In this document: positions 1-11,825 of the stretch, one piece after another | Layout of the letters: every line of letters begins with the position of its first letter | Position numbering within the stretch: position 1 is the first letter of the stretch | Position numbers and translations under genes: made by a program | Source: Culex pipiens pallens | Taxonomy: Eukaryota; Arthropoda; Insecta; Diptera; Culicidae | Length of the DNA: 64,000 nt | NCBI RefSeq assembly: GCF_016801865.2 | Contig: NC_068939.1 | Coordinates: 131,163,116 to 131,227,115 of the forward strand | Direction: 5' to 3' | Notes under the pieces: generated by a model | Databases searched by the model: none | The model's input: the letters and a program-made list of their open reading frames with translations, nothing else | Told to the model about the DNA's origin: nothing

Positions 1-305
1 ACATTATGTTAATATCTTCATTTTCTTTTAGGATCGGGAAATAGAGAAGATAAACTATGATTACTGGAGTAAATAAAGCAAATTTAAAGTTACTGCTAAT
101 TTTTGTGTATATTTGCAAACACGACTAAAAATATTTCAATTTTCTTTTTATTAAAAATGAGATACATTACACTTAAATACCTATAAAAAAAAACTGCTAA
201 TAAACAAACATCAACTTGCACTGCTTTTTCCTTAAACATCGTCCCACTTGGGTGGGGCAGGACATCTCCAAAGAAGAACACTCGTACACAATAATTCACT
301 ATCAA
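1..305. other. AT-rich non-coding stretch
   Basis: I see no gene, repeat boundary or RNA here. The sequence is AT-rich with short homopolymer runs, and the open frames look like chance. Confidence 0.5.
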
Positions 306-419
306 TCATCTAACGATGACTAATGGCGAAAAGATGTCACCCCGGCAGCCGACCTCGAGGGCAGCTAGGCAAAAGATCACTCCAACGACATCCAGCAGGA
401 CGATGTTAAGGTTGGCCAT
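306..419 (-). CDS. Candidate signal-peptide ORF or first exon (37 codons)
   Basis: On the minus strand an ATG at 419-417 opens 37 codons to a TGA at 308-306. The start reads MANLNIVLLDVVGVIF and continues with small and hydrophobic residues to a Cys-Arg-Gly, which resembles a secretory signal peptide with a cleavage region near residues 22-26. Base composition at about 310-450 is much GC-richer than the AT-rich flanks, as expected for a coding island. A GT dinucleotide in GGGTGACA near codon 27 could be a splice donor, making this exon 1 of a gene that continues to the left of the window. No domain is recognisable, and chance is a real alternative. Confidence 0.28.
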   Translation of the reverse strand: MANLNIVLLDVVGVIFCLAALEVGCRGDIFSPLVIVR

Positions 420-1591
420 GTTACAGGAATCTTCGCGATGTACCTAGGGTGGGTGCAGTGAAGGAGGGATTCTCTGGAAAGTTGGATATTTTTCTGGTTA
501 GGTCAGTTTTTTGATCAGAAAATCCGTTTTCAAGATAAAGATATTTTAAGTTTTAAGTCTTTTGGTATGGACAACTGCCAACATTGTATGGATACTTGTA
601 TGGACGGACAAATGTTTTAATCAATTTCATTCAAATTAAAAATACAAAAAAAATGCAAAAAATTGCTCATTCCTGGGATCTTTAAGAAAACAATAACAAA
701 ATAACATTCGAAAATGTTAAAAAAAAACAATTATGACTGTTTTTCTCAATCTCAAGAATGAGATTTTTGTCCAATTCGGATTTTTGTAGGTTAATATTTG
801 GATGGCACTCTCTATGGGCAAAGAAAACACTAGTTCGTACATACAAGTCTCTGTACAATTTTGGCACCTGTCAATACAAAAAGGATACAGTCCAGACTCG
901 ATTTTCCGAAGTCCTTGGCAAAATTTCACTTCGGATAATCGAAACATCTGATAATCGAAACACGATTTTTTTTTGTTCATTGTCTTATTTTTGATTGTTG
1001 AGCTTTAGTTTACCTCTAAACTACTCTTTTTGATTTAGAATTTTTGAATCTAAAATGGCAGTGATTGAATTTTGAAAAAATATGCATTTTTCCATATTAA
1101 TATACAACCAATTTTTATTCTAAAATGGTGTCGCAGAACTCGAATTTGATGTTGAAAGGAAGAAAATAAAAAAAATAAGACGAAAAACGTCAGTATCTTG
1201 ACAACGGGTTTTCAGATCATTTTGGTGACTTCAGAAAAGCCTGTAGATATTGATAGGACCTCGCAAAACAAAAAAAAAAATAAAAAAAAAAAAAAAGCTT
1301 CCTTGACAAATGCTTTTTTAAAACCAAATATTGAAATGCGCAAAATACAATTTTACAATTACATCTTCTTAGCTATGGCACAGTTGTTGGTCAAAACTTT
1401 TTAGCAGTATTGCCAATTTTTGAAAAATCATATTTTTTTAAAAGCCATGGACAAAAATTTTAAACTTGTAGCATCTTAAAATTCTATTTTGTTAAATCCT
1501 AGCTTTTTTTATTTGTGTAAGTCATGATCAAGCTTAACCATCTATTAAAAATATTGTTTTTGAATGATCAGAAAATGTCAAATTAAATTGC
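420..1591. other. AT-rich stretch with decayed repeat fragments
   Basis: No gene seen. Around 890-965 there are two nearby copies of a GATAATCGAAAC-like motif, suggesting a decayed dispersed repeat. Poly(A) and poly(T) runs are frequent, notably at 1265-1295. Confidence 0.45.
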
Positions 1592-1595
1592 TTAA

Positions 1596-2067
1596 CACTG
1601 GAACGCCCAACGCATGTCCAACTTACACGGACGCCCAAGCCTCCCAAAAAAGTTGGAACGGTAACTTCAACTCGCTGGTTCTCGAGCATAACTCAACCAA
1701 TCGGTACGATTCTTGTTTCCAGGGATTTGTAAGAATGTGAAATTTTGCAGAACTTGATTTGAACAAATCTGAAATTTCTGCGACCGAAAACATCGTTCCA
1801 TCTTTTTTTTTAAACGAAGGCCGCGGAATTTTTGGCAATTTTTTTTACACGCGAAAAAAAAAGTTGGAACGTTGTTTTCGGTCGCAGAAATTACAGATTT
1901 GATCAAATTAAGTTCTGCAAAGTTCTAGGATCATCTAGACAAATCTAGACAGATCATCCTAACAAATCACTGGAAAAAAGAATTGTCTTGATTGGGTGAG
2001 TTATGCCCGAGAACTAGCGAGTTGAAGTTACCGTTCCAACTTTTTTGGAGCCTTGGGCGTTGGAATG
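1596..2067. mobile_element. TTAA-flanked foldback MITE (472 bp)
   Basis: Both ends abut TTAA (1592-1595 and 2068-2071). The left end reads CACTGGAACGCCCAA and the right end is its imperfect inverse, TTGGGCGTTGGAATG. The two halves are long imperfect inverted repeats meeting near 1830: the left segment on loss of TTCAACTCGCTGGTTCTCGAG reappears inverted at about 2000-2020. TTAA target duplication is the hallmark of piggyBac-type transposition, so this is probably a non-autonomous piggyBac-like MITE. No transposase frame is present, and open frames inside are by-products of the palindrome. Confidence 0.72.
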
Positions 2068-2071
2068 TTAA

Positions 2072-2444
2072 AAATAAATTTAAGTTTGGACGACTTGAGC
2101 CTCTGACCAGCGTCAATGTTTAATGTTATGATAGGCAAATATGTGTCCGATTTTCAATGCAAAAAAAATCTAAACGTAATACAATTTTCCGTAAAAATTT
2201 GAAATATTCATGACCATATCACCTAAGTAATATCTACAACTTTGCTGAAGACATCAAAGATTGGGTAAATCTTGTCAAGGGGCAATCCCTTAAACCAGGT
2301 GGATTTTTTTTTAAATCTCAGACCATTCCCTTGAATACTGTATCTTGAGAACTGATTTTCTGATCGATTTGATGTCTTCAGAAAGTTAGGAATTTTCTGA
2401 AAAAAGTTACACGGAAAAAAACGATTTTTTATTTACCTTTTTTA
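2072..2444. other. AT-rich non-coding stretch
   Basis: No gene or clear element boundary seen. Phrases such as a TATCTTGAGAACTGATTTT motif resemble dispersed AT-rich repeats found elsewhere in the window. Confidence 0.4.
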
Positions 2445-2447
2445 TTA

Positions 2448-2907
2448 GGCCGTTGCAAATATTTTTTGAGGTTTATGTCCCTCGGCTATAACCAAAGTCG
2501 AGGGGAGGGCAAAAAAATAAAAAAAATATAAAAATAGAAATTACAAGCCTAGGTTTCAACATTTGGATAAAAAAAGTGTTTTAAATGCATTTTACAGGCG
2601 TACAGTTGCTTTCCAATTATTAGTTTTGAAAATATCGAGGTATTGACGGATTTTTTTTTTTTCGCAAAAAAAAAACTTTTCGTGGGACTCTATATCTTCA
2701 TGAAAATTTAAAATGTTTTCTAAGGAGTTCAAACATGCTAAATATGATTATAAACGCGGGAAAATGCATTTTAACTGGTTTTCAGTTGATTAAACTTTAA
2801 TTGTCATAAAATTGTTGAAGTTTTTCGAAAAAATATTTTTTTGGGGGGGGGGAGGGGGGGGGGAGGGGGGGGGGCGACATCAACTTTGAAAAATATTTGC
2901 AACGGCC
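2448..2907. mobile_element. PIF/Harbinger-like MITE with TTA target duplication (460 bp)
   Basis: The left terminus GGCCGTTGCAAATATTTT is repeated in inverse at the right end (AAATATTTGCAACGGCC). Each end is immediately flanked by TTA, at 2445-2447 and 2908-2910. A TTA or TWA duplication together with termini beginning GGCC is typical of PIF/Harbinger and Tourist-like MITEs. The inverted repeat extends inward imperfectly, and on the right side it runs through a long G-run. No transposase is encoded, so it would need an autonomous partner elsewhere. Confidence 0.75.
2843..2874 (+). repeat. G-rich tract near the right end of the MITE
   Basis: About 32 bases are almost pure G, broken only by two A residues and a terminal C. 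Four or more runs of at least three G make it a predicted intramolecular G-quadruplex. The left arm of the same MITE has no comparable run, so it is probably slippage expansion of an originally short G tract. Confidence 0.8.
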
Positions 2908-2910
2908 TTA

Positions 2911-4959
2911 TTAAAAGTAAAATTTCCAAAATATGTTTTTTTTTTAATTTTTGGAATTTTAATATATGTTTAAGGGAACTTGAAAAGACTTTTCCTAAGC
3001 CACAGTGCGTGTTGATGCAAAATCTGGTTTAGGAGATATGATTTTTTGTTTTTGGAAAATATCGAAAATTTGGACAAAAAAATACTAAAAATATTTTTTT
3101 AAAGCAAAATCAAATGTAAAATTATTTTGTTTGGAAAATTTTCCGTTTTCGACTTCTAACTAATATAACCTATGCATTTTCGATTTTTGTTTCGTTTTAA
3201 TTTTGCATTAAAAAATACTTCTTGAAGGAAAAGGAATCAAAGGAATTTGTGAAAGCTGAGAAAATTTCGTATAATTTAATTTTTGAAAAATTCAAAATCT
3301 GCAATTAAGTTTCAGAGACACTGCTTTCAAAGAATCCGAATTGATTGAAATGACTTTTAAGTGTCAGCTAATTAGCCTTTAATTTGCAACTGACGAAAAC
3401 TCGGAAGCTATTGGACCGATTTGAAAAGTTAAAAAATGGAACTCTTACGGAATTTTCTGAGCTTTTCTACAAAAATAATTTCAATTATTTGCATGGACGC
3501 ATGGAGCATAAATAAAATAATATATGAAAAATCGCAAAAAACGTGAAATCATAGAGAACTGCTCAAATATATTTTTTTAACCTTAGGTTTTAACCCACAC
3601 AAACATTTATTTAAATCGAAAAAAAAACACATAAAATTCATTTATGGAATTAAAATGTTGTAAACTTTAAAAACACAAATCAAACAACGTTGCGAAGAAA
3701 CGAAAAAAAAATGTTTAATTTGTATCTATTTAATAATTTTTTGATCTTGAAAAGAACCCTTTTCTTTATTTTTTTTTTTGGTTTGGCGTGGGTTTATTGT
3801 TCTTTTTTCTGGAGCATAAATACTGATTGGTATTTCAACTAAAGCTACGTAATTTAATTCGTTTTCAAATTTAAAGGTCATTTTCATTGCAAAAATGTGT
3901 AGGATTTCAGACACGACACAAGATTATTCATTATTGTTGAAAACTTTTATGAAAAATGCTCGACAGGATACACCAAAAATAAATAAACTTTATAACATTA
4001 TTGCCCTGTAAGACTCAAATCTGTCTCTAGATGGGCTTCAATCTTAAAAATTCGCCCAATATATTTTTAAATCTCCAAAAAGCATAAAAAAGAAGAAAAA
4101 AAAATTTAAAAATTTAAAAAGTTACTGGAAAATTTTTAAAAACGGCAAATAGGCAATAGATTTTATTGAATTGACCAAAAACTACAAAAATAAACGCAAA
4201 TAAAATTAATGAAAATTTATAAACACAAACTTTATGTAAAGTAAAGATAATCGTCGAAAAAAAGTTTCTCAATTTGATCACTGGACAAACATTGTCAGAT
4301 GAATGTAAATTAACAATTAAACAACTAAACACGGGAAAATAAAATAAAAACTCAAAAACTTGGGCTTCAGAGAGTTAATCACAATCATATCTTAAATAAA
4401 GGTTGACAACAGAGAAATGACAGTGAGGTATCAATGATTGGAGGGTTGATTATTTTTTTTCTTTTCAAGTTTCATTTATGTTTCAATTATTTCCTTCAAT
4501 ACAAATATTTCCTTTGATAAATCCGTTGAATTTTTTAAGGGATTTTGGAAGGGGGAAAACACAAATACGAAACAAAATTTGATTTTTTATCCTACAAAAA
4601 AAATCTTTTTTCCAGAAGCGAATAGAATCTTTAAAATCATTTCAATTGATTTAATGTGGCAGTTTTTCAATGTTTAAGTAACAATTAAATAAGTACCAAA
4701 GTAATTGTTTGAATAAATTGCACTAAATGCAAAAATCATTTCATCAACTTTTCCGCATAGAATTCCTCACCCACGACAAGTTCCATCCCAGCAAACATCA
4801 ACCTGCTCTCGGAGCGGCAGGTCACCAGACTGTGACACTACTTTCGTCCGCAGAGTGGCCATCATCATCGGGGGTTCGTGGGTATAGTTTGATAACTTGA
4901 AGGAAGGGGAAGGGGACGGTTGGACAACACATGCCATCTGCCACCGGTCAGGCTGGTGG
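2911..4959. other. AT-rich non-coding stretch; GC-richer at 4760-4959
   Basis: No convincing gene. Bases 2911-4750 are AT-rich with many homopolymers. Bases 4760-4959 are unusually GC-rich and unique-looking, and the same composition resumes at 7258-7560 on the far side of the foldback insertion. This suggests one ancestral unique segment split by that insertion. Confidence 0.4.
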
Positions 4960-4967
4960 GGGTAGAT

Positions 4968-7249
4968 TAGCCTGTCCCATTTTGAGGTCATGTCGAGGAA
5001 TTTCAGGTGCTCACTTCTTAAATGATAGATTATGTTGTTAGGAACAATGTTTTCTTAGACAAGAAAAAATAATAAAATACTTTCTCGCACCCCCTAGTCG
5101 ATTTACTGAAAAAAGTCACTTTTTTGAACAAATTTTCTAAAATCGCTTGGAATCAATACAAAAACTGTTTCGATCAGGTGTGTATTATCTTCAAACGATA
5201 GGTTTTTGTCCATAGATTAAGATGCACTATCAATAATGGACCAAAATTTAAGTTTTTGGACTCTCCCAGGCGGATTTATGTCGAAAAAATCGCATTTTTT
5301 CGAAACTTTTTTCAGAAATGTTCATTTAATTTAGGGTAGCCTATTTTTCCCAGTAAAACTAATACATGCAGCTTGTAGGAAATTTCATGGCGAACATTTT
5401 TCCCTCTGAGAAAATGCAATTTCGACACTCCAGAGCCGAGATATTTGAGTTTTAGTGAGGAAAAAAGTGCCAATTTTCAAAATTTCTCAGAATTCAGAAG
5501 CAAGGCCTACTAATTACACGATATAGCAAGCATATGTCTCAATGGTCAGGGTATGCTTTTTTATAGTAATTTTGGCCGCTGAATCCGAATCTGAAATCAA
5601 ATTTCGTGTAAACAGTGATGTTTTGGAGCTACACCCTTTTGGAATGTTATTTGCGTGTTTAAGAGGCAGTTTTTGTAAATATTGCTCGGTTTGTTCTAGA
5701 GGTCGTATCGAGGTGCTCCGATTTGGATGAAACTTTCAGCGTTTGTTTGTCTATACATGAGATGAACTCATGCCAAATATGAGCCCTTCATGACAAAGGG
5801 AAGTGGGGTAAAACGGGCATTGAAGTTTGAGGTCCAAAAAATATATAAAATCTTAAAATTGCTCGCATTTTAGTAAAACTTCATTAATTCCAACTCTCTT
5901 AAATGCATTCGAAAGGTCTTTTGAAGCACTTCAAAATGAGCCATAGACATCCAGGATTGGCATTGAAGTTTGAATTTTCCGAGGATTTCGAATATGACAA
6001 AAGTGAGACTAAAAAGTGCCGCTATGGATGCAAGACAATAACTAACGTTGTAAAATGTTTGTTATAGAAAAATCGAAAAACTATGACAAAAACTGCATTG
6101 GCCAAAAACTTATTTCCGTAGGCTTATAGTCTATGAAACTACCAATCTTTTGACGTCTGGGAGTATGGGCGTTGGAGGCTGTCGCAAAAAAAAAATGAGG
6201 TTTTAAAAAAAACATTTTTAACAGTAATTTGCAAAAGCTATGAGAAAAAGTTAAACCAATCCTGGATGTCTATAGCACATTTTGAAGTGCTTCAAAAGAC
6301 CTTTCGAATGCATCTAAGAGAGTTGAAATTGATGAAGTTTTACGCAAATGGGAGCAATTTTAAGATTTTTTTATGTTTTTTGGGCCTCAAACTTCAAAGC
6401 CCGTTTTACCCCACTTCCCTTTGTCGTAGAGAGCTCATATTTGGCATGAGTTCATCTCATGTATAGACAAACAAACGCTGTAAGTTTCATCCAAATCGGA
6501 GCACCTCGATACGACCTCTAGAACAAACCGAGCAATATTTACAAAAACTGCCTCTTAAACACGCAAATAACATTCCAAAAGGGTGTAGCTCCAAAACATC
6601 ACTGTTTACACGAAATTTGATTTCAGATTCGGATTCAGCGGCCAAAATTACTATAAAAAAGCATACCCTGACCATTGAGACATATGCTTGCTATATCGTG
6701 TAATTAGTAGGCCTTGCTTCTGAATTCTGAGAAATTTTGAAAATTGGCACTTTTTTCCTCACTAAAACTCAAATATCTCGGCTCTGGAGTGTCGAAATTG
6801 CATTTTCTCAGAGGGAAAAATGTTCGCCATGAAATTTCCTACAAGCTGCATGTATTAGTTTCACTGGGAAAAATAGGCTACCCTAAATTAAATGAACATT
6901 TCTGAAAAAAGTTTCGAAAAAATGCGATTTTTTCGACATAAATCCGCCTGGGAGAGTCCAAAAACTTAAATTTTGGTCCATTATTGATAGTGCATCTTAA
7001 TCTATGGACAAAAACCTATCGTTTGAAGATAATACACACCTGATCGAAACAGTTTTTGTATTGATTCCAAGCGATTTTAGAAAATTTGTTCAAAAAAGTG
7101 ACTTTTTTCAGTAAATCGACTAGGGGGTGCGAGAAAGTATTTTATTATTTTTTCTTGTCTAAGAAAACATTGTTCCTAACAACATAATCTATCATTTAAG
7201 AAGTGAGCACCTGAAATTCCTCGACATGACCTCAAAATGGGACAGGCTA
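4968..7249. mobile_element. Foldback element with about 1-kb inverted arms and 8-bp target duplication
   Basis: Left arm 4968-5960 and right arm 6256-7249 are near-perfect reverse complements around a 295-bp spacer. Mirrored positions sum to 12217 over most of the arms. The outermost bases are TAGCCTGTCC and GGACAGGCTA. Exactly outside them lies the same 8-mer GGGTAGAT (4960-4967 and 7250-7257), a target-site duplication. An 8-bp duplication fits hAT-like transposition, but the termini lack the usual CAG start, so the superfamily is undetermined. A 62-codon frame appears once in each arm in mirror image and is not a gene. Confidence 0.85.
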
Positions 7250-7257
7250 GGGTAGAT

Positions 7258-8940
7258 GCGAGAAGACACCCACTAATGGAACTTCATGATCGTCGTCATT
7301 GGTCGGTGAAGCTGCCTTTGTGTGGTGACTTTCTCGGTGGTGGTCGCCCCTCGGTCGTTGTCATCGTCAATAGTCATTTGTTATGTAATTGGGTGGCACA
7401 TCGTCGCCATCAGCCCAGTCATGTTCATCTCCGATCTTGTTGTAACCCACGACGACGACCACGATGTGACATGTGCAAACTGGTAGTGGCGACAAGAAAA
7501 ACGAGCGCTGCACGGATTTCCACGTTTAATATCTTATCGAATCAATAATAAATTATTGCTTCCCGTTGTCGTTGTGAGTGAGTGTGAGTCGCTGTTGGAG
7601 TCGTGTCGTAGAAAAAGTGATGTTGATCAAGATTGTCGGTCTTGAGATTGTGAAGGCAGGAGTTCCTTACATCTTTTAATGCTGCATATTACTGTATGTT
7701 AACATTTTTCAATTTTGATTAAATAATTTTTCCAAAAAATTTCCATATTTAAGTTGAATGTTTCAAATCCTACTGAATTGATTATACCGATTTTTAAAAT
7801 ACTGACTGTTCAAGATAAAACCAGATACCTTCAGATTTCATACCCCTGACTACGCAAAGCTTATCCCGACAAAGTCCGCCCAGTCCCGAGATAAAAATGA
7901 TGATGATGATGATGTGTTTGTCTGAGTAAAGTCACCGATAAGCAAGTGGGCTGGGACCGAAGCCAGCGACGCAAGTACCAGGGTTCCGAGGGGAAGGTCT
8001 CACGGAAAATGGATTTTCATGGAGGACCATTTCTCTTCCGATGACAAGCCCCGCGCTCTGGTGACTAAATTAAGAGAAGATTTATCTCGCGTGTCAGGAT
8101 TTTTTTCCACCTCCCAGCTTCCTTTCTCGACTGTCCTTATCTCACATTTAGCTGGGTTTCGAAGGTTTTGTTTTGTCCTGCGTCAGGCGGTTGTTTTGTT
8201 CAGGTTTTTTTGTGTTGTTGCTCGCAAAAAAAAAACGATCTCATATTCATCCACAGTGATCCACATTCCGCAATTGTTCATGGGAGGTTCACGGCTACCG
8301 TCATTAAGCATTCCTTATCTGGTGCCTCTTTTTTAGGGGAAAATTTCTGGGGTTAAAAACTGGGCTCATTAAGGTACTGCTGCAGTAGTAATAATGGGGT
8401 TGACTGAAGGTATTTTAAAACTTGTTTTAAAATATAAACAATAATAAAAAAATAAAATAACTTTTTTGAAAACTTGCATCGGTCTCTTAAAGGACAGAAT
8501 TTCCAAAAACAAAAAAAAACATTATTTAAATTTCAAAATAAAACTGATCAATTGTGGAAACCAAAAATTTTAAGGCTTTTGATTTCGGAAAAAGAATATG
8601 GGGACACAAAATGTAAATTATTTAACCGTAAAGCAAGATAAATAAATTTTACTCTGTATTTTGATAGTTTTTTTTTTCATTAATATGTTCAAATGTAGGC
8701 ATTTTATTTTCTGAAAGCAAATCATATTTTTTATAGATTTTCAAAAATTACTCATATTTTTTGAAGGAAAATTTCAAACATTAAAAAAATACAACTTTTT
8801 GCCTTTCTTACAAAAGAAAGGTTTAAGGTTTGCTTTTGGAGCAACGCTTTTTTTCAGAAATCTTAAAAAAATCGTGCACGGCGAGGAATCGTCCCAGGAA
8901 AAAATCCTTTTGAGAGCTCTTTTTCTGAAATACATGAGCG
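7258..8940. other. Unique-looking non-coding stretch with (ATG)n microsatellite
   Basis: Bases 7258-7560 and about 7840-8340 are GC-richer than their surroundings but show no recognisable domain. A short ATG repeat sits near 7896-7914. Open frames of 60-105 codons are present, but with composition and stops expected by chance. This could be intronic or regulatory DNA. Confidence 0.4.
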
Positions 8941-8948
8941 ATGTCTGT

Positions 8949-9183
8949 TAAAGTGCCTAATAGAAAGTGGGGACAAGGCACTCAAAATGCAATGCCACTC
9001 ACAGTTGGTCACTCAAAATTTACCAAGCGTTTAAATGGAAGGTGTTCATTTTTTGACAAATCCTTTGGACGAAGTAGAGATTGTAAGCACCTTATGTGTA
9101 AGATCTTGGAGGTGCTCAATTTTTTGACAGAAAATCGCTGGGTTCTCAGTTTCTCGTGTCCCCACTTTCTATTAGGCACTTTA
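8949..9183. mobile_element. MITE with perfect 27-bp inverted repeats (235 bp)
   Basis: Bases 8949-8975 and 9157-9183 are exact reverse complements over 27 bases, starting TAAAGTGCCTAATAGAAAG. The element is flanked by a perfect 8-bp duplication ATGTCTGT at 8941-8948 and 9184-9191. The interior has no coding capacity. The 8-bp duplication suggests hAT-type mobilisation, although the first bases TAAAG are not the canonical CAG. The perfect repeats suggest a comparatively young copy. Confidence 0.88.
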
Positions 9184-9191
9184 ATGTCTGT

Positions 9192-10539
9192 ATCCGCTCT
9201 TAAAAATTTGTGTCTTCCATCACTGGAAAACCGCTCGTAAAACCCACCATTTTTATAAGTCAGATCTGTAGCCGTGGGGTCGGAGACGAACATTTTATTT
9301 TTCGATTTACAATTTTCGACCAGTAAATGTGGTCAAAGCCATTTTTAGAAGTATTTTTTGGACTATTTTACAGATAACACTATCAAATTTAAAGAATTCA
9401 GTTTCAAACAAAAAACCATTCGAAAACATGCGCCATAAACTGCTTGGGCCCAAAATTTGAAGCTTTTCCAAAATGTATTTCCAGAGATATAGCCATTTTA
9501 GTGTTTTTCGTCTTATTTTTACCCTATTTTTTCCTATTCAATTTTTGGATTTTTGCAAAATCATATACTGAACATCAAATTCAAAGTCCCAGCTCGTTCT
9601 CGTTCGAAAGATCGACAAGTCGTCAAGTCGAAGCATAAACGCTGCGCGTGAAAATGTTCTTTCTGGCTTCTCATAATAGATCGACAAAGTGCAATAGCGA
9701 TACATATTTTTTAAGTTAATCATAGACTAACAATAAAGACTGAGTACCCTTTATTTTTTCTGATAATGTCAATCCAATATGTTTTATTTAATTAAATTTA
9801 AATATCTTGCGACAAATAATGTACCTATGAAATAAAAAAAAATGGCATTTGAGGTTTAGCCTAAAAAGATTCGAAGCTTTAGGTGAAATTCTCACTGGGT
9901 GTAATCATCATGTGTCAGAAAAATTAATTGCACCAATATATTTCTCGGAGTTTCATCATTTTGTAAGAAAGGCTCTATTTCCCCTCTGGTGATATTAAAT
10001 CGGGTTTTTTCATAATCTTGACTTTGCTGAGTTGGCTAGCAATAAATTTGACTATGTATTCAGAAATTCCTCACGAAAACCGCACGATAAATAAGGAGTG
10101 TTCGGAAAATGGCCTTTTACGTCAATTTTCGCAAAGATCTTCCGGTTCTTAGCTCTGTAGTGGTTTTTCCAACGATCTGTCGGATGCTAGGCATATTTCT
10201 TTTTCGGGATGAAAAACATTGATTTTTTTAATGGCCATAGCTTGTGAAATTTTCGGTTTTTCATTTTAAAACATGTATAATCATGTCTAACGTTTTAAAA
10301 TGACGTAAGTCAGCTTTTAAGTTATTTCCTAATACGGAAGATACGATTATTTTTACGAGCGAATTCATGACACAACAAATGATCTTTTCCCTTGATCAGT
10401 AAAAAAACTTCGGATCATTGACAAAAACTTTTAAAACAATTTCATTCACTCAAAAACTCTATCCTTAGAATTAAGAGTTTCTTCATTTTCTACAAAATTA
10501 ACATGTCTGATCCGATATTTTTAAACCTTGCTATAATCA
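9192..10539. other. AT-rich non-coding stretch
   Basis: No gene seen. It has AT-rich text and scattered short similarity to other dispersed repeats of the window. No inverted repeat boundary could be fixed by eye. Confidence 0.4.
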
Positions 10540-11825
10540 CGGTGCTCAAAATATCGTTATTATGAAAAACAAAATGCAATCCGAGATTTTGGTGTCTATC
10601 GATTCCTTACACCATAACGCATCTCTGAGCAAAAATGAAAACATTCGCTGATGTAGTTTTCGAGATTTGGCCCTTTTTGGACCAAGTTTCAGAAATGTTG
10701 CTAGTTCTCGAGTAGTTCTCGAGATACAGTCATTTAAAATGTTATTTCCAATTTTTCTATGAAAATCTATAAAATCAATACAATTTCAGCCAGAGATGGA
10801 ATAATCGCAAAAAAACCAATTTCGCTGGTGAACTTTCTTCACCCGCGAAAGAGAGTGGAACTTCTCCAAGAAAATCAATCTGCTGATGTTTTTTTGTGAA
10901 TTTCCTTGTCAGCACCACTTAAAAATATTTACTTTACTTTGTTTACACACATTGCCCATCTACAAAATGTGACAGGTCATATTTCGACGTGTGACGTTAC
11001 ACTTGCTAGTGTAGTAGTGAAAAAGATATTCCGTCAAAAAACCAAGATGATGATTTTTTTAGATTCCTTTTACCGATCTTTCGTGCGTGAGAGAGAAGAG
11101 CCATACTCCCTTCGGATTTTTTCTCTACATGAACGTCCAATGATTTTCTTTTGCTAATGATGATTATTCCATCGCTGATTTCAGCACTTTAAAGAATATG
11201 CAATTCGAGATAATGATGTATTTTGCTTCATATGACTATCAAGTACCTTTGGACTAAGTTTCAGAATGTTTGCTGATGTAGTTATTGAGATACAACCGCA
11301 TAAAATTGTTTTTTTTCGACATTTTCTTAGAAAACCTATATAATCGTAATGAAAAAGTACATCAGCAAACCATATGAAACTTGACACAGAGATGCTTGAC
11401 AGTCATATGAAGCAAAATCTATCATTATCTTGGAATGCATACTCTTTAAAGTGCTGAAATTGTTTTGATTTTATAGAATTTCTTCGAAAAAGTCGGAAAT
11501 AACATTTTAAAAAAGCTGTATCTCGAAAACTACATCAGCAAACATTCTGAAACTTGGGCCAAGGATGCTTAACAGTCATGTGAAGCAAAATCCATCATAA
11601 TCTCGGAATGTATATTTATTGAAATACTGAAATTGTTTAGATTGTTTTGGTTTTCTTATTGAAATTGGTTGTAACATCTTAAAAGGGCTGTATCTCTAAA
11701 ACTACATCAGCGAATGTTTTCATTTTTTTTTCTCAGTATGTTCTCAGTTCTCAGTTCTCGTTATGGTTTTAGGAATCGATAGACACCAAAATCTCGGATT
11801 TTGAGCACTGTGATAAACCATACAG
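10540..11825. repeat. Older foldback repeat interrupted by a hAT MITE
   Basis: The left part (10540-10785) and right part (about 11640-11825) share inverted segments, for example GAGATTTTGGTGTCTATCGA at 10583 and its inverse near 11780. Motifs resembling CATCAGCAAACATTCTGAAAC recur inside in both orientations between 11180 and 11530. This indicates a decayed foldback with duplicated inner units. The hAT MITE at 10791-11177 landed in it later. Confidence 0.65.
10791..11177. mobile_element. hAT MITE (387 bp) with 8-bp target duplication
   Basis: The left end CAGAGATGGAATAATC and the inverse of the right end CAGCGATGGAATAATC differ by one base. The flanking 8-mer ATTTCAGC is duplicated exactly at 10783-10790 and 11178-11185. 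Termini of the form CAGNGATGG with 8-bp duplications are diagnostic of the hAT superfamily. The interior carries no transposase. It sits inside an older foldback and is therefore the younger insertion. Confidence 0.9.

Noticed and set aside
5542..5730. 62-codon ORF duplicated at 6487-6675
   Set aside because: Mirror copies in the two arms of the foldback, not a conserved gene. The same applies to the paired frames at 50035/51870 and 50301/51601.
7237..7548. 103-codon frame rich in Arg, His and Cys
   Set aside because: It starts inside the foldback terminus and runs into unrelated unique DNA, so the frame straddles an insertion junction.
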